From Lineus longissimus (Eukaryota > Nemertea > Pilidiophora > Heteronemertea > Lineidae): a stretch of 64,000 bases of DNA. Positions within the stretch are counted from its first letter, which is position 1, and every line of letters starts with the position of its first letter. The DNA lies in assembly GCF_910592395.1 (NCBI RefSeq), contig NC_088325.1, positions 12,774,109-12,838,108 of the forward strand. Reading direction: 5' to 3'. The notes under the pieces were generated by a model. That model was not told the origin of the DNA. It was given only the letters and a program-made list of their open reading frames with translations, and did no database searches. The position numbers were made by a program, and so were the translations under genes. Of this stretch, positions 25,701 to 45,182 are shown piece after piece.

Positions 25701-26750
25701 CCCACCTCAAAATCTTCGATCAGCGTCTCTGACCCATCGTCCAGAATGATCACATTAAACTCCTTGGACTCCGAGGCCAACTTGTCAAGAATTTCCTTCG
25801 CTGACCCTGGATTGAAAAATGTTGGAGTTAGCTGCTGTCAACTTTGTCCCGAGCCGTCGCGGCTTTCTACAATGTCTTCTTGGCACATTTTTCGCTCTGA
25901 CTCAGACCCAGTGTCTCAGATTAATTTAGCTATGACGTCATCTCACTACACAATCTCGATGGTAGCTCAGCTCACCTTGTTCAGGTTTCATATTGTTTTT
26001 CATCTGGTCGGCGTCTCCGCGGATGACCAGAACACCATCAGCCGGCAGCATGTCGGACAGCGCTGCTGTCACGGCCTCGGGTGCGTCTCTGAGGTTGAGT
26101 AGTCTGGTGGCACCGGAGATCTGCAGAACCATCTTTAGCAAGGAGACTGTAAAAGTTGGAAGGGAGAGAGCTCGTATTCTAATCTTAATTGCAATTCATT
26201 TCTATTCTAAGTGTGGAAGAAAGCAGATACCCCTATTCTTGTTAGGGGACAGTGCAAATATCTCTTCTGTCATATCGCCTTTTCTAAACTTATCCGATCG
26301 ATGCTAGTAGTTTTTCAGCTACGGCCGGACAATGCATCCCCTGAACCATTTATATTCGTCCCCGGATACTTTGTTGCCAGACAAGTTGTCTTCGAGTAAT
26401 TCGTCCTCGGACAATCGTCCCTTGCTAATACTCCCTCGGGCAGTTGATCCCCTCATTCGTCCTGTCCTCATAACCCTTGTCTTTCAGGCGACAAGGAAAG
26501 TTCCTTCCTTTCTCAGTGTCCCTCATTTGAAAGGGGAACACTGGACCATGGAAACATTGTACATGTATACATGTACATGTACATTTCGTATATTTCGTAC
26601 CTTCAGGTGAGATGTCTTTGACGGACTTCTCTGGTGCATGGACCTCCTCCGCCAAAGCCAGTGCCTGGTCCAACAGCCGCTTGATGGCACCGGGAAGGTT
26701 TGGGTTGCTGCTCACCAAGTCTGAGCATTTCTGCAGCTGTTCCACGATAT
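22736..26750 (-). CDS. O-methyltransferase-like/SDR fusion protein, copy 2 (5' end not found)
   Basis: It has the same nine-exon structure as copy 1 and is very similar in both exons and introns. All exons remain open as far as I can read. The SDR motifs [12 protein letters not shown] and the active-site Tyr-Lys pair are present, here as YSVSK. The last exon has a 6-bp in-frame deletion relative to copies 1 and 3 (at ~22890), changing SDHLKPLF to SDQPLF. The active-site exon reads ASMWSVIVPRP where copy 1 has [11 protein letters not shown]. The methyltransferase half carries the same degenerate motifs. The exon-like block found upstream of copy 1 is missing here. Confidence 0.83.
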
Positions 26751-26975
26751 CTAGAAAGTACCAAATAGTTAGATCTACTCCAGTAGCAGGCAAAAGTTTG
26801 TCTCATTGGATGTGCTCGTGGTGGTAAATAACCAGAAGCGCCCAAGTGTGACGTATTTTGTGAGGTACTTCCGAAACGTTACACCTAAGTTGGCTTGGTT
26901 GCTGCTGACAAACGTCTTTTTAGGAGATATATTTATGATCCCATATCGGTGGTGGTACCAGTAGCGTGAGGGGAG

Positions 26976-28240
26976 TATGGGCGGTTATTACCGCAAATAA
27001 AGACAAACCAAAGCAAAGACACTTGTGTAGCATATCAAGGACACGTAGATTGATACTCCTATGTGCATGCCACATCAAAGACATCTGGAATGCATGTTTT
27101 GTTTTTGTTTGATACAGCATAGATAAAACTAGACCGCAACCTCTCTGGGATGGACAGTTGTTTTCATGAGCCATACACAGCACAGATAAGACATGAAGGC
27201 AATACCTCTCTGGACCATAAACCACGTCAAAGATAACGATGCGAAGTCAACAGACGGCGCCACCGTCTTGGGAAAAGTAAAAAGTTGAAGGAGGTTGACA
27301 CAGTTTTCTAACTTATCTCTATCCATGGTTATGATATACTAGTATGATTGATGATGTTGAAAAGAAAGGGGATCTCAAAATACGACAGTCTACTACGAAT
27401 AGATGCAATAGTGACATAACAACACATGTGCATTTTCCCGCTAGTCGCTTATATCAACAAAAACCTGAAGTTGTCGATGTCGTTTTTATAGCCTGGTACC
27501 ACTGGCCACCGTCAGACGACGCTGTATTGACGGGACGGACGGAGGCCAGGTTCCAGCCAATCTTTGCACGACTCGGAATTCCGAGTCACGAAAGTCGTTG
27601 ATTTCCAACGTCTTTTTATATTATATTGAAATCGTGTTTAATAAACATGAGTTAGTAGTGCTTGCTTGAAATACTCAAATATTGTGTATTAAGTGTAATC
27701 ATGTTCACAAAAGTTTTTTTTTGGAGAATACTTTGTGAGATTACGGGTTGGACGTATAATTGTGAACCGACGGCTCATTATCAATAGACGCTTAAAGCTT
27801 CATTTTGTCAACAATTCATTTCCGCATCCATTTTCTAGCATCATTTCGATAAAATCTGCCTTTATTTAACCAATGGAAAAGTACAAAGAAGTACTGGATT
27901 TCTCATTGAAATCCAAACTTGCGTTCGCCGTAGTACTGAATATAAGTTTCGCTTTCGGATTTGTTGACAGGCTTCCCCGCAATGACGTCATTATCTATTT
28001 ATAGACGGTGGCCGGAACCTGGCCTCCGTCCGTCCCGTCAATACAGCGTCGTCTGACGGTGGCCAGTGGTACCAGGCTAGTCGTTTTTACTTTTCCCAAG
28101 ACGGTGGCGCCGTCTGTTGACTTCGCATAGTTAGATGTCTTTGATGTGGCACACATAGGAGTATCAATCTACGTGTCCTTGATATGCTACACAAGTGTCT
28201 TTGCTTTGGTTTGTCTTTATTTGGGTAATAACCGCCCATA
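26976..28240. mobile_element. Foldback-type DNA transposon, 1265 bp, with 6-bp target duplication
   Basis: The left end TATGGGCGGTTATTACC is mirrored at the right end, with >100 bp of near-perfect inverted repeat. Inner inverted blocks follow: 27238-27285 pairs with 28082-28130, and 27478-27555 pairs with 28011-28085. The direct repeat GGGGAG flanks it at 26970-26975 and 28241-28246. The paralogous spacers at ~21516 and ~34080 hold a single GGGGAG and no insertion, giving two natural empty sites. No transposase frame is present. Confidence 0.93.
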
Positions 28241-28650
28241 GGGGAGGGCAGGGGCATATCATCCTCGTTTAAGGTTACCCCTGTACACTTTGCAAATATG
28301 TCTTTACTGGGGCCTAAAGGGGTTGGTGCTACTTACCCCTCTCTGCCATTATGTCCTCGTCCAGGATGGCCTAGTTCTATCTGTCAGATAACCTTGACAT
28401 CCGCTTGTCAGATTAATGTCAATAAAGGCCTACGCCGTTCGTTAAAATTTTTGAATTTGTAATTGAATTTGCAAATGTCCAATTGCGAAAATACATATAC
28501 TAAATATAAATGTCAACATTGTCGTAGGGTAGACTGATATACAAAAGTATGAATATCAAGTTTAAACAAATTTGTACTCATAATAACTGCACTGCGGCAG
28601 ATTTCTATTTAACTTGACCACAAGTAGTTACGAACGGTGTAGACCTTTAA

Positions 28651-29320
28651 AGCCGCGTTCACACTGGGGGTTTATACCGAAACCCGAATAAGGCGCTATT
28701 CCACTTCGGTGCGTCACACTTGATTCGGTATAAATTACCTTTATACCGCTCTAGCGAAACCGGTGATTTGTATCGACATCGATGCGCTACAACCAAAGCG
28801 ATACAGCTACGCCGCAATAGAATTGCAGTGTGACCTCTTTATTAGTTTATTCCGCAACAAGGTGGATGACTCAGCAAGCCGCGCAGGCGCAGTAGCTAAT
28901 GTCACCTCTATTTCCGTTTTAGCGTATGGAGAAAACGTGTTGAAAATTTTGTCATTTCTACCACTTATTTTAAAGTATTTAGGCCCTAATTTGGTGTAAT
29001 GGCGGCGAGAAGTGAAACTTGGGGTATTGAGAGGCTGCTGCTCCTGCAGATCTGGCGTGATGAGGATGTTGAGGGCCAACTGACTGGTGTGCAACACGCC
29101 AGTTTACGATCAGGTGAATGAATGACATTCACCCTGCAGGGCAGTTTTCTTATCTAACGTATAGGTGGCGTATGTCTATTGCGGATTGAGTGTGACGCGG
29201 TTTGTTTCGCATCGATGTCAGTTTCAAGTGCAGTGTGACCCGAACCGATACAGTGAAATCGGTTTCGGTATTTCGGAATAGGGAAGTCGGCATGAATGCG
29301 AAACAAGTGTGAACGCAGCT
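28651..29320. mobile_element. MITE-like element with AGCCGCGTTCACACT ends
   Basis: AGCCGCGTTCACACTGGGGG at the left and the inverse of AGCTGCGTTCACACTTG at the right bound a 670-bp insertion that spacer 3 lacks (near 34453). Flanking TAA suggests a 3-bp target duplication, as in PIF/Harbinger relatives. The interior has paired TTTATACCGAAA/TTTCGGTAT-like blocks and no transposase. Confidence 0.75.
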
Positions 29321-29969
29321 ATAATCAAACTAATCTGAACTTATATCAAGTGTTTTCGTTAATTCAGTCCGGGACACGTCTCTAGAGGATAGTGATCCCA
29401 GTAATGATTTATGAGCTGTGGAAATGCGTTAGGCAGGTGCCGAAGATTCACTTGAATAAGGCAGATGTAAACAATGCAAGTTTAATACGAGAAGCCATTA
29501 CAGAGTCAACCCCTTGACATGAAGGTGGGCGCACCATACGGTGGTGACTCTTGATGGGGCAATAGGGATTACACTACAGCAGTTGATTGCTCAGCCGTGG
29601 TGTGCATGTCGTCCTGAGCACAGTGAGATGTTAGATCAGTCCAAGGCAGGCGGTAGGCCCAGGTGACTGTTGTGGAAGAGACAAAGCTTTGAATGTCTAC
29701 CAGAAAATTGTGAGATGCTATAGACCAAGTCAGTAGATCATAATGCATGTATGACGTCCAGCTAATGTATTTCAGAGAAAAGTTAGCTCAATCCAAGGAA
29801 AAGGGTGTGCAAGTTTCAAAAGTTCAGACGAGCATTGGAAACTCAAGTGACAAATAAGAAGCCTAATTGTAAAAAGTAACGCGTGTGGGGTTAGACCTAG
29901 CGTTGTGTGACCCCCCTCCAGGTGCGGGAAGAGAACACCACCAAAGACTGAAGAAATAGCACGTTTTTT

Positions 29970-32900
29970 TTATAAAGTGCATTTCCCGCCGTCAACAACC
30001 ACATTTTCCCCAGTGGTGTAATCCGACGCCTCTGACGCGAGATAGATGGCAACACCTTGCAAATCTGTCACTTCTTGCATGCGTCCTGCTGGTATTTCTG
30101 ACACCCAACGTTCGAAGAGTGGTTTGAGATGATCGGAACTGTTCATGGGTGTTTTGACGTATCCACTGAAAGGGAGAGAAGAAAGTGAAATGCGGCGTGG
30201 AGTTACATGCTCCGGACGCAGTGGACCGGTTTCGCTGTGTCGCTTCTGACTGTGACTATAGATGCAGAAGAGCTTGAGCGAAAGCAAGGGTTGTTGCAAA
30301 TAGAAGCTATAATTTCAGCTCGTCACTATAAACTTACGGGGAAATGCAATTCACTCGGATGCCTTTTTCGGCCCATTCCACGGCCAGAGTCCGGGTCAGT
30401 CCAAGGACGGCTATCTTGGAGACGTTGTAGGACACCTGCTTCTGGGGGCGGAGCACGATGACACTGCACATGGAGGCCGTGTTGACTATCTTTCCGTAAC
30501 CTGCGGTAAAGAAACTAAAACGTGCAACAAGGTGGGCCTATGGGAGACTCAGGGAGGCTTTCGAAGCCTAATTTCATTTCCCTTTTTTCGGGATAAAAAC
30601 CTAAACTCGCTTTTTAGGCCTTTATCTATAGGCCAACCCATCGGGAAATAAAATTGATGTAACTCTGGAACAGAATTTGCCTCACTTGGCTCTACCTAAG
30701 TCTCCCTTTAAGCAAGCGGGCCATTTTGCTAAAAGTTCAGAAGACTTCTAGCTTTTGAGTAGCCAATACATTCACCTTTTTTTAGCAAAATGACCCGGTT
30801 GGAGCCACAAGTAGATCAGATTTAGTTACACGAAGTCGCCGATGGTGTCTTTCCTATCTCACGCCTGAACGTCCACATTTATTACTGAATCCAACTGAGA
30901 CACCAAATTAACTATATCAGCCACCAGAATATCAATATTCCCCCTTTAATGATGAATACCTTGTTTAGCCATGATGGCGTACTCGGCCTTACAGCACATG
31001 AACACGCTGTTGATGTTGACGTCCATCACGGCGTTCCAGTCCTCCACGGTATGATCTTCTGCAGAGAGCGAGCGTACGATTCCTGGAGATAAGAGGGAAA
31101 GTTTCCAAGGATCATGTGGTGGTTCACCCCTCACTCTGGTAATCGTGCAAAACCACCCCAAAAACACCTTGGTCTGAATCCTGACTTGATAACACGGACT
31201 TTCTAGATATCCTTTAAACGGTCTTGGCCGGTCTCTGTTTAAAAGACCTATACTAGTGCACACGGCTCAACAAATTGAATTTCCCTTGAGACTCTCGTGA
31301 AAAAACAAGCTTTTGATGAAAATCTCTCACAACGAATCTTCTCTTAGAGGGAGAAGTGATAGCAACAGTCCGTGTTGTAATAATGTCAGTTCATAACCAA
31401 ATATAATCTAAAACTCATGGAAGTTGGATTTTGATTAAAATCTGAAACGAACGCGAGGATCTTTTTTATGTCAATGATATGGACACGTGATCTGATGTCA
31501 TCACCTAACCTCCTCCCCTGTTCTACCTGCATTATTGAAAGCAATGTGTAGAGCTCCCCAGCGGTCAACCACACTCTCAACCATCAGTTTGACCTGGTCC
31601 TCTTTCGTGACGTCGGTTTGTAGCCACATAGCATCGATGCCCTTCTCTAGGAGTTCATGACAAACATGCTTGGCTCTCTCCTCGAAGATGTCCACAACTG
31701 CAACTTTTGCACCTGTAAAATACGACAATTTGGTTTTTGAAAACATTTGGACCAAAAACATCTCTTTCCTTTTAAAGTCAAGTCGATCATACGCGCCAGT
31801 GCAGGGTCAATATCAAGTTGATGATCAGCAAATTGACTTACCCGCCTCTCCCAGGGCATGCGCGTACCCTCGACCAATCCCCTGTCCGGATCCTGTGACC
31901 AGTGCCACCTTTCCGTCAAGACGGAATCTCTGAAGAATGTTTCGTCTCTGAACTCCTGTGCAGACATCATCCAAAATAGCAGTGGTTTCTTTCTCAAGGA
32001 GGGAAGACCGGCGTCGGATGATCATCACTTCCTTACCCGAAATAGGCAAGTTTACCTGGAATATATAGGGCCTGGTTCGTAATCGATGTAGGCACATTTA
32101 GGAAAGACATTGGCTGCTTGACGGCAGCCGAGTCCTCCGTTGCAATATGATCGTCCCAACAGGTTATCATTAGCAGCAGCCGAGTGGTGCTGCTGCGGTT
32201 GTGATCGTAGTGGTAGTCAAGGCGGAAACTATAAGCTGAGTAGAGCTTTATAATTAACGCTTGAGTGATGAATAGTGGAAGGCAAAAAGGGCCACGACTT
32301 CAGTGTAGCGGCGCATATCGGCAATCTGTCAAACCATGATATGTCTTCCAACCATCGGGACCAATATGACGAAGCCATACCTGTTCGAGCCGCTCGTCGC
32401 CGGTGATGTGAGCACTAAAGGCAACTGACGAGGTGTCACCGGCGAACATCACTAACAGGGTTCCATTCAACGCCAGAAGATGGCGCTTGAGAACAATCTG
32501 TAAAGAAAGATACATTATGATGCAGTTTCCACAGTTCAAACCGTTGATTTAATCACAACTTAGCCGTAGGATTTGGCTGTGAAAACATCATTCAAATGCT
32601 GGGTGCTGGGTGCAGGGTTCAGAAGCCTGAATGGATTCTGCCTGCGTTCTCCAAGTAGTCAATCTCTGAGATATTGAAGAACATAATCAAACCATAATCC
32701 GTCATCAAAGGGAAGGACTGATATTTCCACTGAGGAGGAGATTTAAGACGGCTACACCGAGGAGTAAGCTTTTTGTGATTTCACTGGCAAGGATAACGAT
32801 GGCGGCGTTACGCGGTGCTATACCCACCTCAAAATCTTCGATCAGCGTCTCTGACCCATCGTCCAGAATGATCACATTAAACTCCTTGGACTCCGAGGCC

Positions 32901-33856
32901 AACATGTCAAGAATTTCCTTCGCTGACCCTGTATTGAAAACTGTTGGAGTTAGCTGCTGTCAACTTTGTCCCGAGCCGTCGCGGCTTTCTACAACGCCTT
33001 CTTGGCACATTTTTCGCTCTGACTCAGACCCAGTGTCTCAGATTAATTTAGCCATGACGTCATCTCACTGCACAATCTCGATGGTAGCTCAGCTCACCTT
33101 GTTCAGATTTCATATTGTTTTTCACCTGGACGGCGTCTCCGCGGAGAACCAGAACACCATCAGCCGGCAGCATGTCGGACAGCGCTGCCGTCGCGGCCTC
33201 GGGTGCGTCTCTGAGGTTGAGTAGTCTGGTGGCACCGGAGATCTGCAGAACCATCTTTAGCAAGGAGACTGTGAAAGTTGGAAGGGAGAGAGCTCGTATT
33301 CTAATCTTAATTGCAATTCATTTCTATTCTATTTGTTGAAGAAAGCAGATACCCCTATTCTTGTTTGGGGACAGTGCAAACATCTCTTCTGTCATATCGC
33401 CTTTTCTACTATTTTTCAGCTACGGCCGGACAATGCATCTCCTGAACCATTTATATTCGTCCCCGGATACTTTGTTGCCAGACAAGTTGTCTTCGAGTAA
33501 TTCGTCCTCGGAGAATCCTCTCTTGCTAGTTCTCCCTCGGGCAGTTGATCCCCTCATTCGTCCTGTCCTCATAACCCTTGTCTTTCAGGCGACAAGGAAA
33601 GTTCCTTCCTAGATCCTTTCTCAGTGTCCCTCATTTGAAAGGGGAACACTGGACCATTGAAACATTGTGCATGTTCATGTACATTTACATTTCGTATATT
33701 TCGTACCTTCAGGTGAGCTGTCTTTGACGGACTTCTCTGGTGCATGGACCTCCTCCGCCAAAGCCAGTGCCTGGTCCAACAGTCGCTTGATGGCACCGGG
33801 AAGGTTTGGGTTGCTGCTCACCAAGTCTGAGCATTTCTGCAGCTGTTCCACGATAT
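29970..33856 (-). CDS. O-methyltransferase-like/SDR fusion protein, copy 3 (5' end not found)
   Basis: The nine-exon structure of copy 1 is conserved. The active site reads YNVSK, and the nearby exon reads [17 protein letters not shown] where copy 1 has GIARSNPAEDHSMEDWN. The intron before the last exon lacks ~110 bp present in copies 1 and 2. [12 protein letters not shown] and NINSVF are intact and all exons look open. The methyltransferase half ends DERLEQ...[12 protein letters not shown], as in the other copies. An exon-like block that may belong upstream lies at 35822-35912. Confidence 0.83.
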
Positions 33857-35821
33857 CTAGAAAGTACCAAATAGTTAGATCTACTCTAGTAGCAGGCAAA
33901 GGTTTGTCTCATTGGATGTGCTCGTCGTGGTAAATAACCAGAAGCGCCCAAGTGTGACGTATTTTGTGAGGTACAGTACATCCGAAAACGTTACACCTAA
34001 GTTGGCTGGGTTGCTGCTGACAAACGTCTTTTTAGGAGATATATTTATGATCCCATATCGGTGGTGGTACCAGTAGCGTGAGGGGAGGGCAGGGGCATAT
34101 CATCCCGCTTTAAGGTTACCCCTGTTCCCTTTGCAAATATGTATTTAACTGGGGCCTAAAGGGGTTGGTGCTACTTACCCCTCTCTGCCATTATGTCCTC
34201 GTCCAGGATATCCTAGTTGTTTAGCCCACCCCACAGCTCTGTTTGATATGCGCTTATCAGATTGATGTCAATAAAGGCCTACGCCGTTCGTTATACAGAT
34301 ACTAAATATAAATTCCAACATTGCCGTTGTGTAGACTGATATACAAATAGTATGAATACCAAGTTTAAACAAATTTGTATTCATAAAAACTGCACTGCGG
34401 CAGATTTCTATTTAACTTGACCACAAGTAGTTACGAACGGTGTAGGCCTTTAAATCAAACTAATCGCAAATTTATAAAAATTATGTAATGGTTTTAAATG
34501 TCACGTTTTTTTATTGTCTTATCTGTATATGTGATTGTGATCTGTTGTGAAACTTATATCAAATGGTCTCGTTAATTCAATCCGGGACACGTCTCTACTG
34601 AGGACAGTGATCCCAGTAATGATTTATGTCCTAGTCGTCCTATTTTATTCTAATAAAAAGATTCTTTACTGGCTTCTGGACCCGACTGTTCAAAAGCACA
34701 AAAGTCACGTTATCCTTAACGGTTACGTTAAGTATCCTTATGGACGTTATCTCTTTCAGTTAAACCCATTAACATTTTCACGCTAAGATTTAACGTTAAA
34801 GCTGACGTGGTTTTGAACATATCAGCCGTGGTTGTTATTTTGTCCTGTTGACAATGTTCAACATCATTTGACATTTCCTGGACAACCTCTCATCATCAAA
34901 GACAGCGTTTTTTGGGACAATGGGCCGACACGAGGTATGTTGCATTACATGTACTAGCATATACCCATGGAGCGGGCAAAGTTGAAATGTAATATACATT
35001 AGTTAAATGGGCACGATGATTGAACTACATTAAATTTCTAACGTTACTGAAGTTTTATTAAAGGTTAAACACGAAATGAACTGCATTTAGGGACTTATTG
35101 CTGCTATCTACATGCAACCCCCAATAGATTGATTGGAGTACGCTATTTTGCACAATGCATTGAGACCAGTGACAGCAGGTCCTGTTCCAAATAAGGGCCT
35201 CACATATTAGGCATATCACCTACCCACTCCCGTACCCAATGCCACTGTCGGACCAAAGCCAGGCGCATGGAGAGATGCAGAACGCAATTCAAACTGACAA
35301 CATCAATCAGTAAAGAATAAATCAAAGAGCAAGCGCTGGCCACTGTACATATATTTTGTCCATCCTGGCATAACTGTTTATTGATACCCTGACTGCATGT
35401 TCCGGTAGGCCACCCTGCAGAATTTGCCTCATCACTCCGGTCAGTGTTTCTCGAATAGAACTAAAATAGAACAGGTTAATCATTAATCTCCCTGCTAATA
35501 CCCTGCACCATGGACCAGGTTGTATAGCACTACATACGTGCTGGAAGCTAATATTGATGTGGCAGGGAGAATATGCGTGAAGTTTGTGTATGCTTTTGAG
35601 AATGAGCGGAGCTCTCCAGTCGACGTGCTCTCTGAAAAGTTGTTATTTATTCCAAAACCACGAAGATATTCGACGTATGACACCCTCAGTGACACTCTTA
35701 CTTATGATCCACACCTACGAAGCCAAAAGTTGCAAGAATTCGACGCATTTCCGAGGCCCAATTTTGAAACAAAAATCGCCTCCTATTTAGCGGCCACAAC
35801 GCGCATTATAGTATAGATATA

Positions 35822-35912
35822 TAATGTTGAATCGCACTTGGTCTTTGCGGCCTCGGGGACGGCTATCCGCTCAGTCACCCAGATTTTCACCTCGGCGCCC
35901 AGAGGTAGGACC
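35822..35912 (-). other. Exon-like block related to 20838-20955
   Basis: The minus strand reads LSVLPLGAEVKIWVTERI then AVPEAAKTKCDST without a stop. It is nearly identical in DNA to the block upstream of copy 1 apart from one missing base. It is a possible upstream exon of OMT-SDR copy 3, ~2 kb before the first certain exon. No clear donor is seen at its 3' end. Confidence 0.4.
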
Positions 35913-37327
35913 GATAGTTCCTGACTCTCTTGCGTTTACGTCACCGCTACCGAGCTCCACATCGTAGGTCAAGATGCCTCAGGAGGTTCTGGGGTAATGT
36001 GAAAAGTCGCTAAAAGTTGTTTCAAGACTCTTGATCAGTTGGCAATTAGTTCAATTCTTCCCTTTTTCAAAGACCATCCACGAGCTCTAAAACAAGTCTG
36101 CGGGACAATTTGTTCAAAGCAGGATGCTTCAGTTGGGGGGAAGTTTTGCTCATGCTCTGATGGATACTGTTGAAACCTTAAGTCAAGTGTATAAATGGGG
36201 TGACAATTTCCTTTTTGAAGTGCAGGGCCAAGTTGCTCAATTAGTGTTAGAGATAAACCCCAGCTTTAGCTCAACAGGGATTTTCTCCTTCAGTAAAATA
36301 CATTTACAATAGTGTTAGGACTTATGAGCAATCAGGCTCTGGTTTCATATCAAGTGAGACATATGTTAACACTGTCTCAGGAGTGTACCGCAGGAGTGAT
36401 GAGCGCTTTCGTTTCAGCAGGCAACAAAAATAAGAGTCAAGTTTCTTCAAAATTAAGTTACGCATTTATTTTTACAAATTTACAAATACATTATTGTACT
36501 ATGATATTGTCCTTGTTTGGTGTGAGCACATGAAAGAAAGACTATGAAAACTCAACAACTGCAATATAAATAGTAGGAAAGGCATTTGTTTTCCTAATTA
36601 GATGCGAGATAGGACAGAGAATTTATCCCAAAGACAAGATTTAGATTTTTCTCTTTTTGCTTATTTTTACTCACACCATGTTTGCAGTGGTCAGAATGAT
36701 ATGCAGCATCGCAAAACAGTGTCGGCCTCCTTCACAAAATAGCCCTTGGAGAGAAAGGCCTGGACCTACAGCCCTACAACCCTTCAAGCAACAAACAATG
36801 TCAGCTTTATCTCGTTGTTATGCAGCAGGCGCAAGTTGGTCAAGGTGTCTCAGGTTTGTCCAAATATAAGTCACGACGAACACACCAAAAGCCAGGATAT
36901 TTTCAGTTAACTCTATACAAAAATTATACACACACCTATTTACATGTGAATATGATAGATTTTTGTGGTTGTACCTATCGTGTACATACATGTATTCATT
37001 TACAATGTGTATGAAAAAAGATTGAACCTACATGGACGGAGTAAGTTGAAAACAAAAACCATTTTAAAATGTGGGCAGAGTTTACAGATAATATACAGGT
37101 AATATATTCACTTCGAAACAGAAAATTCTAATGTCAGAAAAGGAAGGACTAGACCTACCAGAAACACTAGAAACTGTACGAGTGGCAGGGTTGATACCAG
37201 CTAATACATTCAAATTCCCGTCAAATGTGAAGTACAATATGAGTAGAAATAGAAATAAATCGTATTTACATAACAAATAAATATCACAGTTCGTTTTGGA
37301 TGCAATCCTGTTGGACGGACAGGTGCC

Positions 37328-37333
37328 TTTATT
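37328..37333 (-). promoter_or_regulatory. Polyadenylation signal AATAAA for CFAP91
   Basis: The canonical hexamer lies on the minus strand about 50 bp after the CFAP91 stop codon. Confidence 0.55.
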
Positions 37334-37381
37334 GGACGGATGACCAATTTTTATTCAAAGACCTAGCAAAATCAAGAATGC

Positions 37382-44769
<7,388 letters not shown>

Positions 44770-45156
44770 TATGGGGCTTTTATGTAGTTTTTTAGACTAT
44801 TTTTATTGAAAAATTCGTGGCCCGTACATCAACAAGACCAACATGGCCGGCCATACAACTTATCGTTGCCATAGCAATCACGCGAGATCAGCGAGTTTTT
44901 CCTAGTGTCCTCTTTCGGAAAATAGTAAAACTACAATGTCGACATTTCGGCGGGAAATTAAAATATATATTTTAAAGACTTAAGAGTTCCTGGCGCTCCA
45001 ACGGAAGACATTGTCCTGAGGATACCCTGAGTGCACGAGCCACTGCATGCCAGTGATTGATGCAATGATGATTCGAAAGAATGTATACTGTGCACGGTGG
45101 CCAGCCGGGCTGTGCTTTATAGGCCTAAAGCCCACACGTGACATCGGTCTCGGCAG

Positions 45157-45180
45157 TGCATCATCATCATCATCATCATC
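45157..45180. repeat. (CAT)n microsatellite
   Basis: About seven to eight CAT units in a row after GCAGTG. Confidence 0.9.
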
Positions 45181-45182
45181 CT

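Larger units (their letters stand above)
26751..29969. other. Spacer between copies 2 and 3, split by two insertions
   Basis: The spacer matches spacers 1 and 3 but is interrupted by a foldback element (26976-28240) and a second inverted-repeat element (28651-29320). No conserved gene is seen. Confidence 0.75.
33857..37381. other. Intergenic region between OMT-SDR copy 3 and CFAP91
   Basis: It begins with the shared spacer block (to ~34630). A segment near 34911-34960 matches 20793-20835 of spacer 1, so the two spacers shared a longer upstream region, now separated here by ~850 bp of other sequence. From ~36100 to 37381 the sequence is AT-rich and includes the likely 3' UTR of CFAP91. A 98-residue open frame at 35520-35816 (+) is not recognised. 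Confidence 0.65.

Noticed and set aside
35520-35816. 98-residue plus-strand frame (LEANIDVAGRICVKFVYAFE...)
   Set aside because: Looks somewhat protein-like, but there are no clear splice partners and no family recognised. Not supported enough to call a gene.
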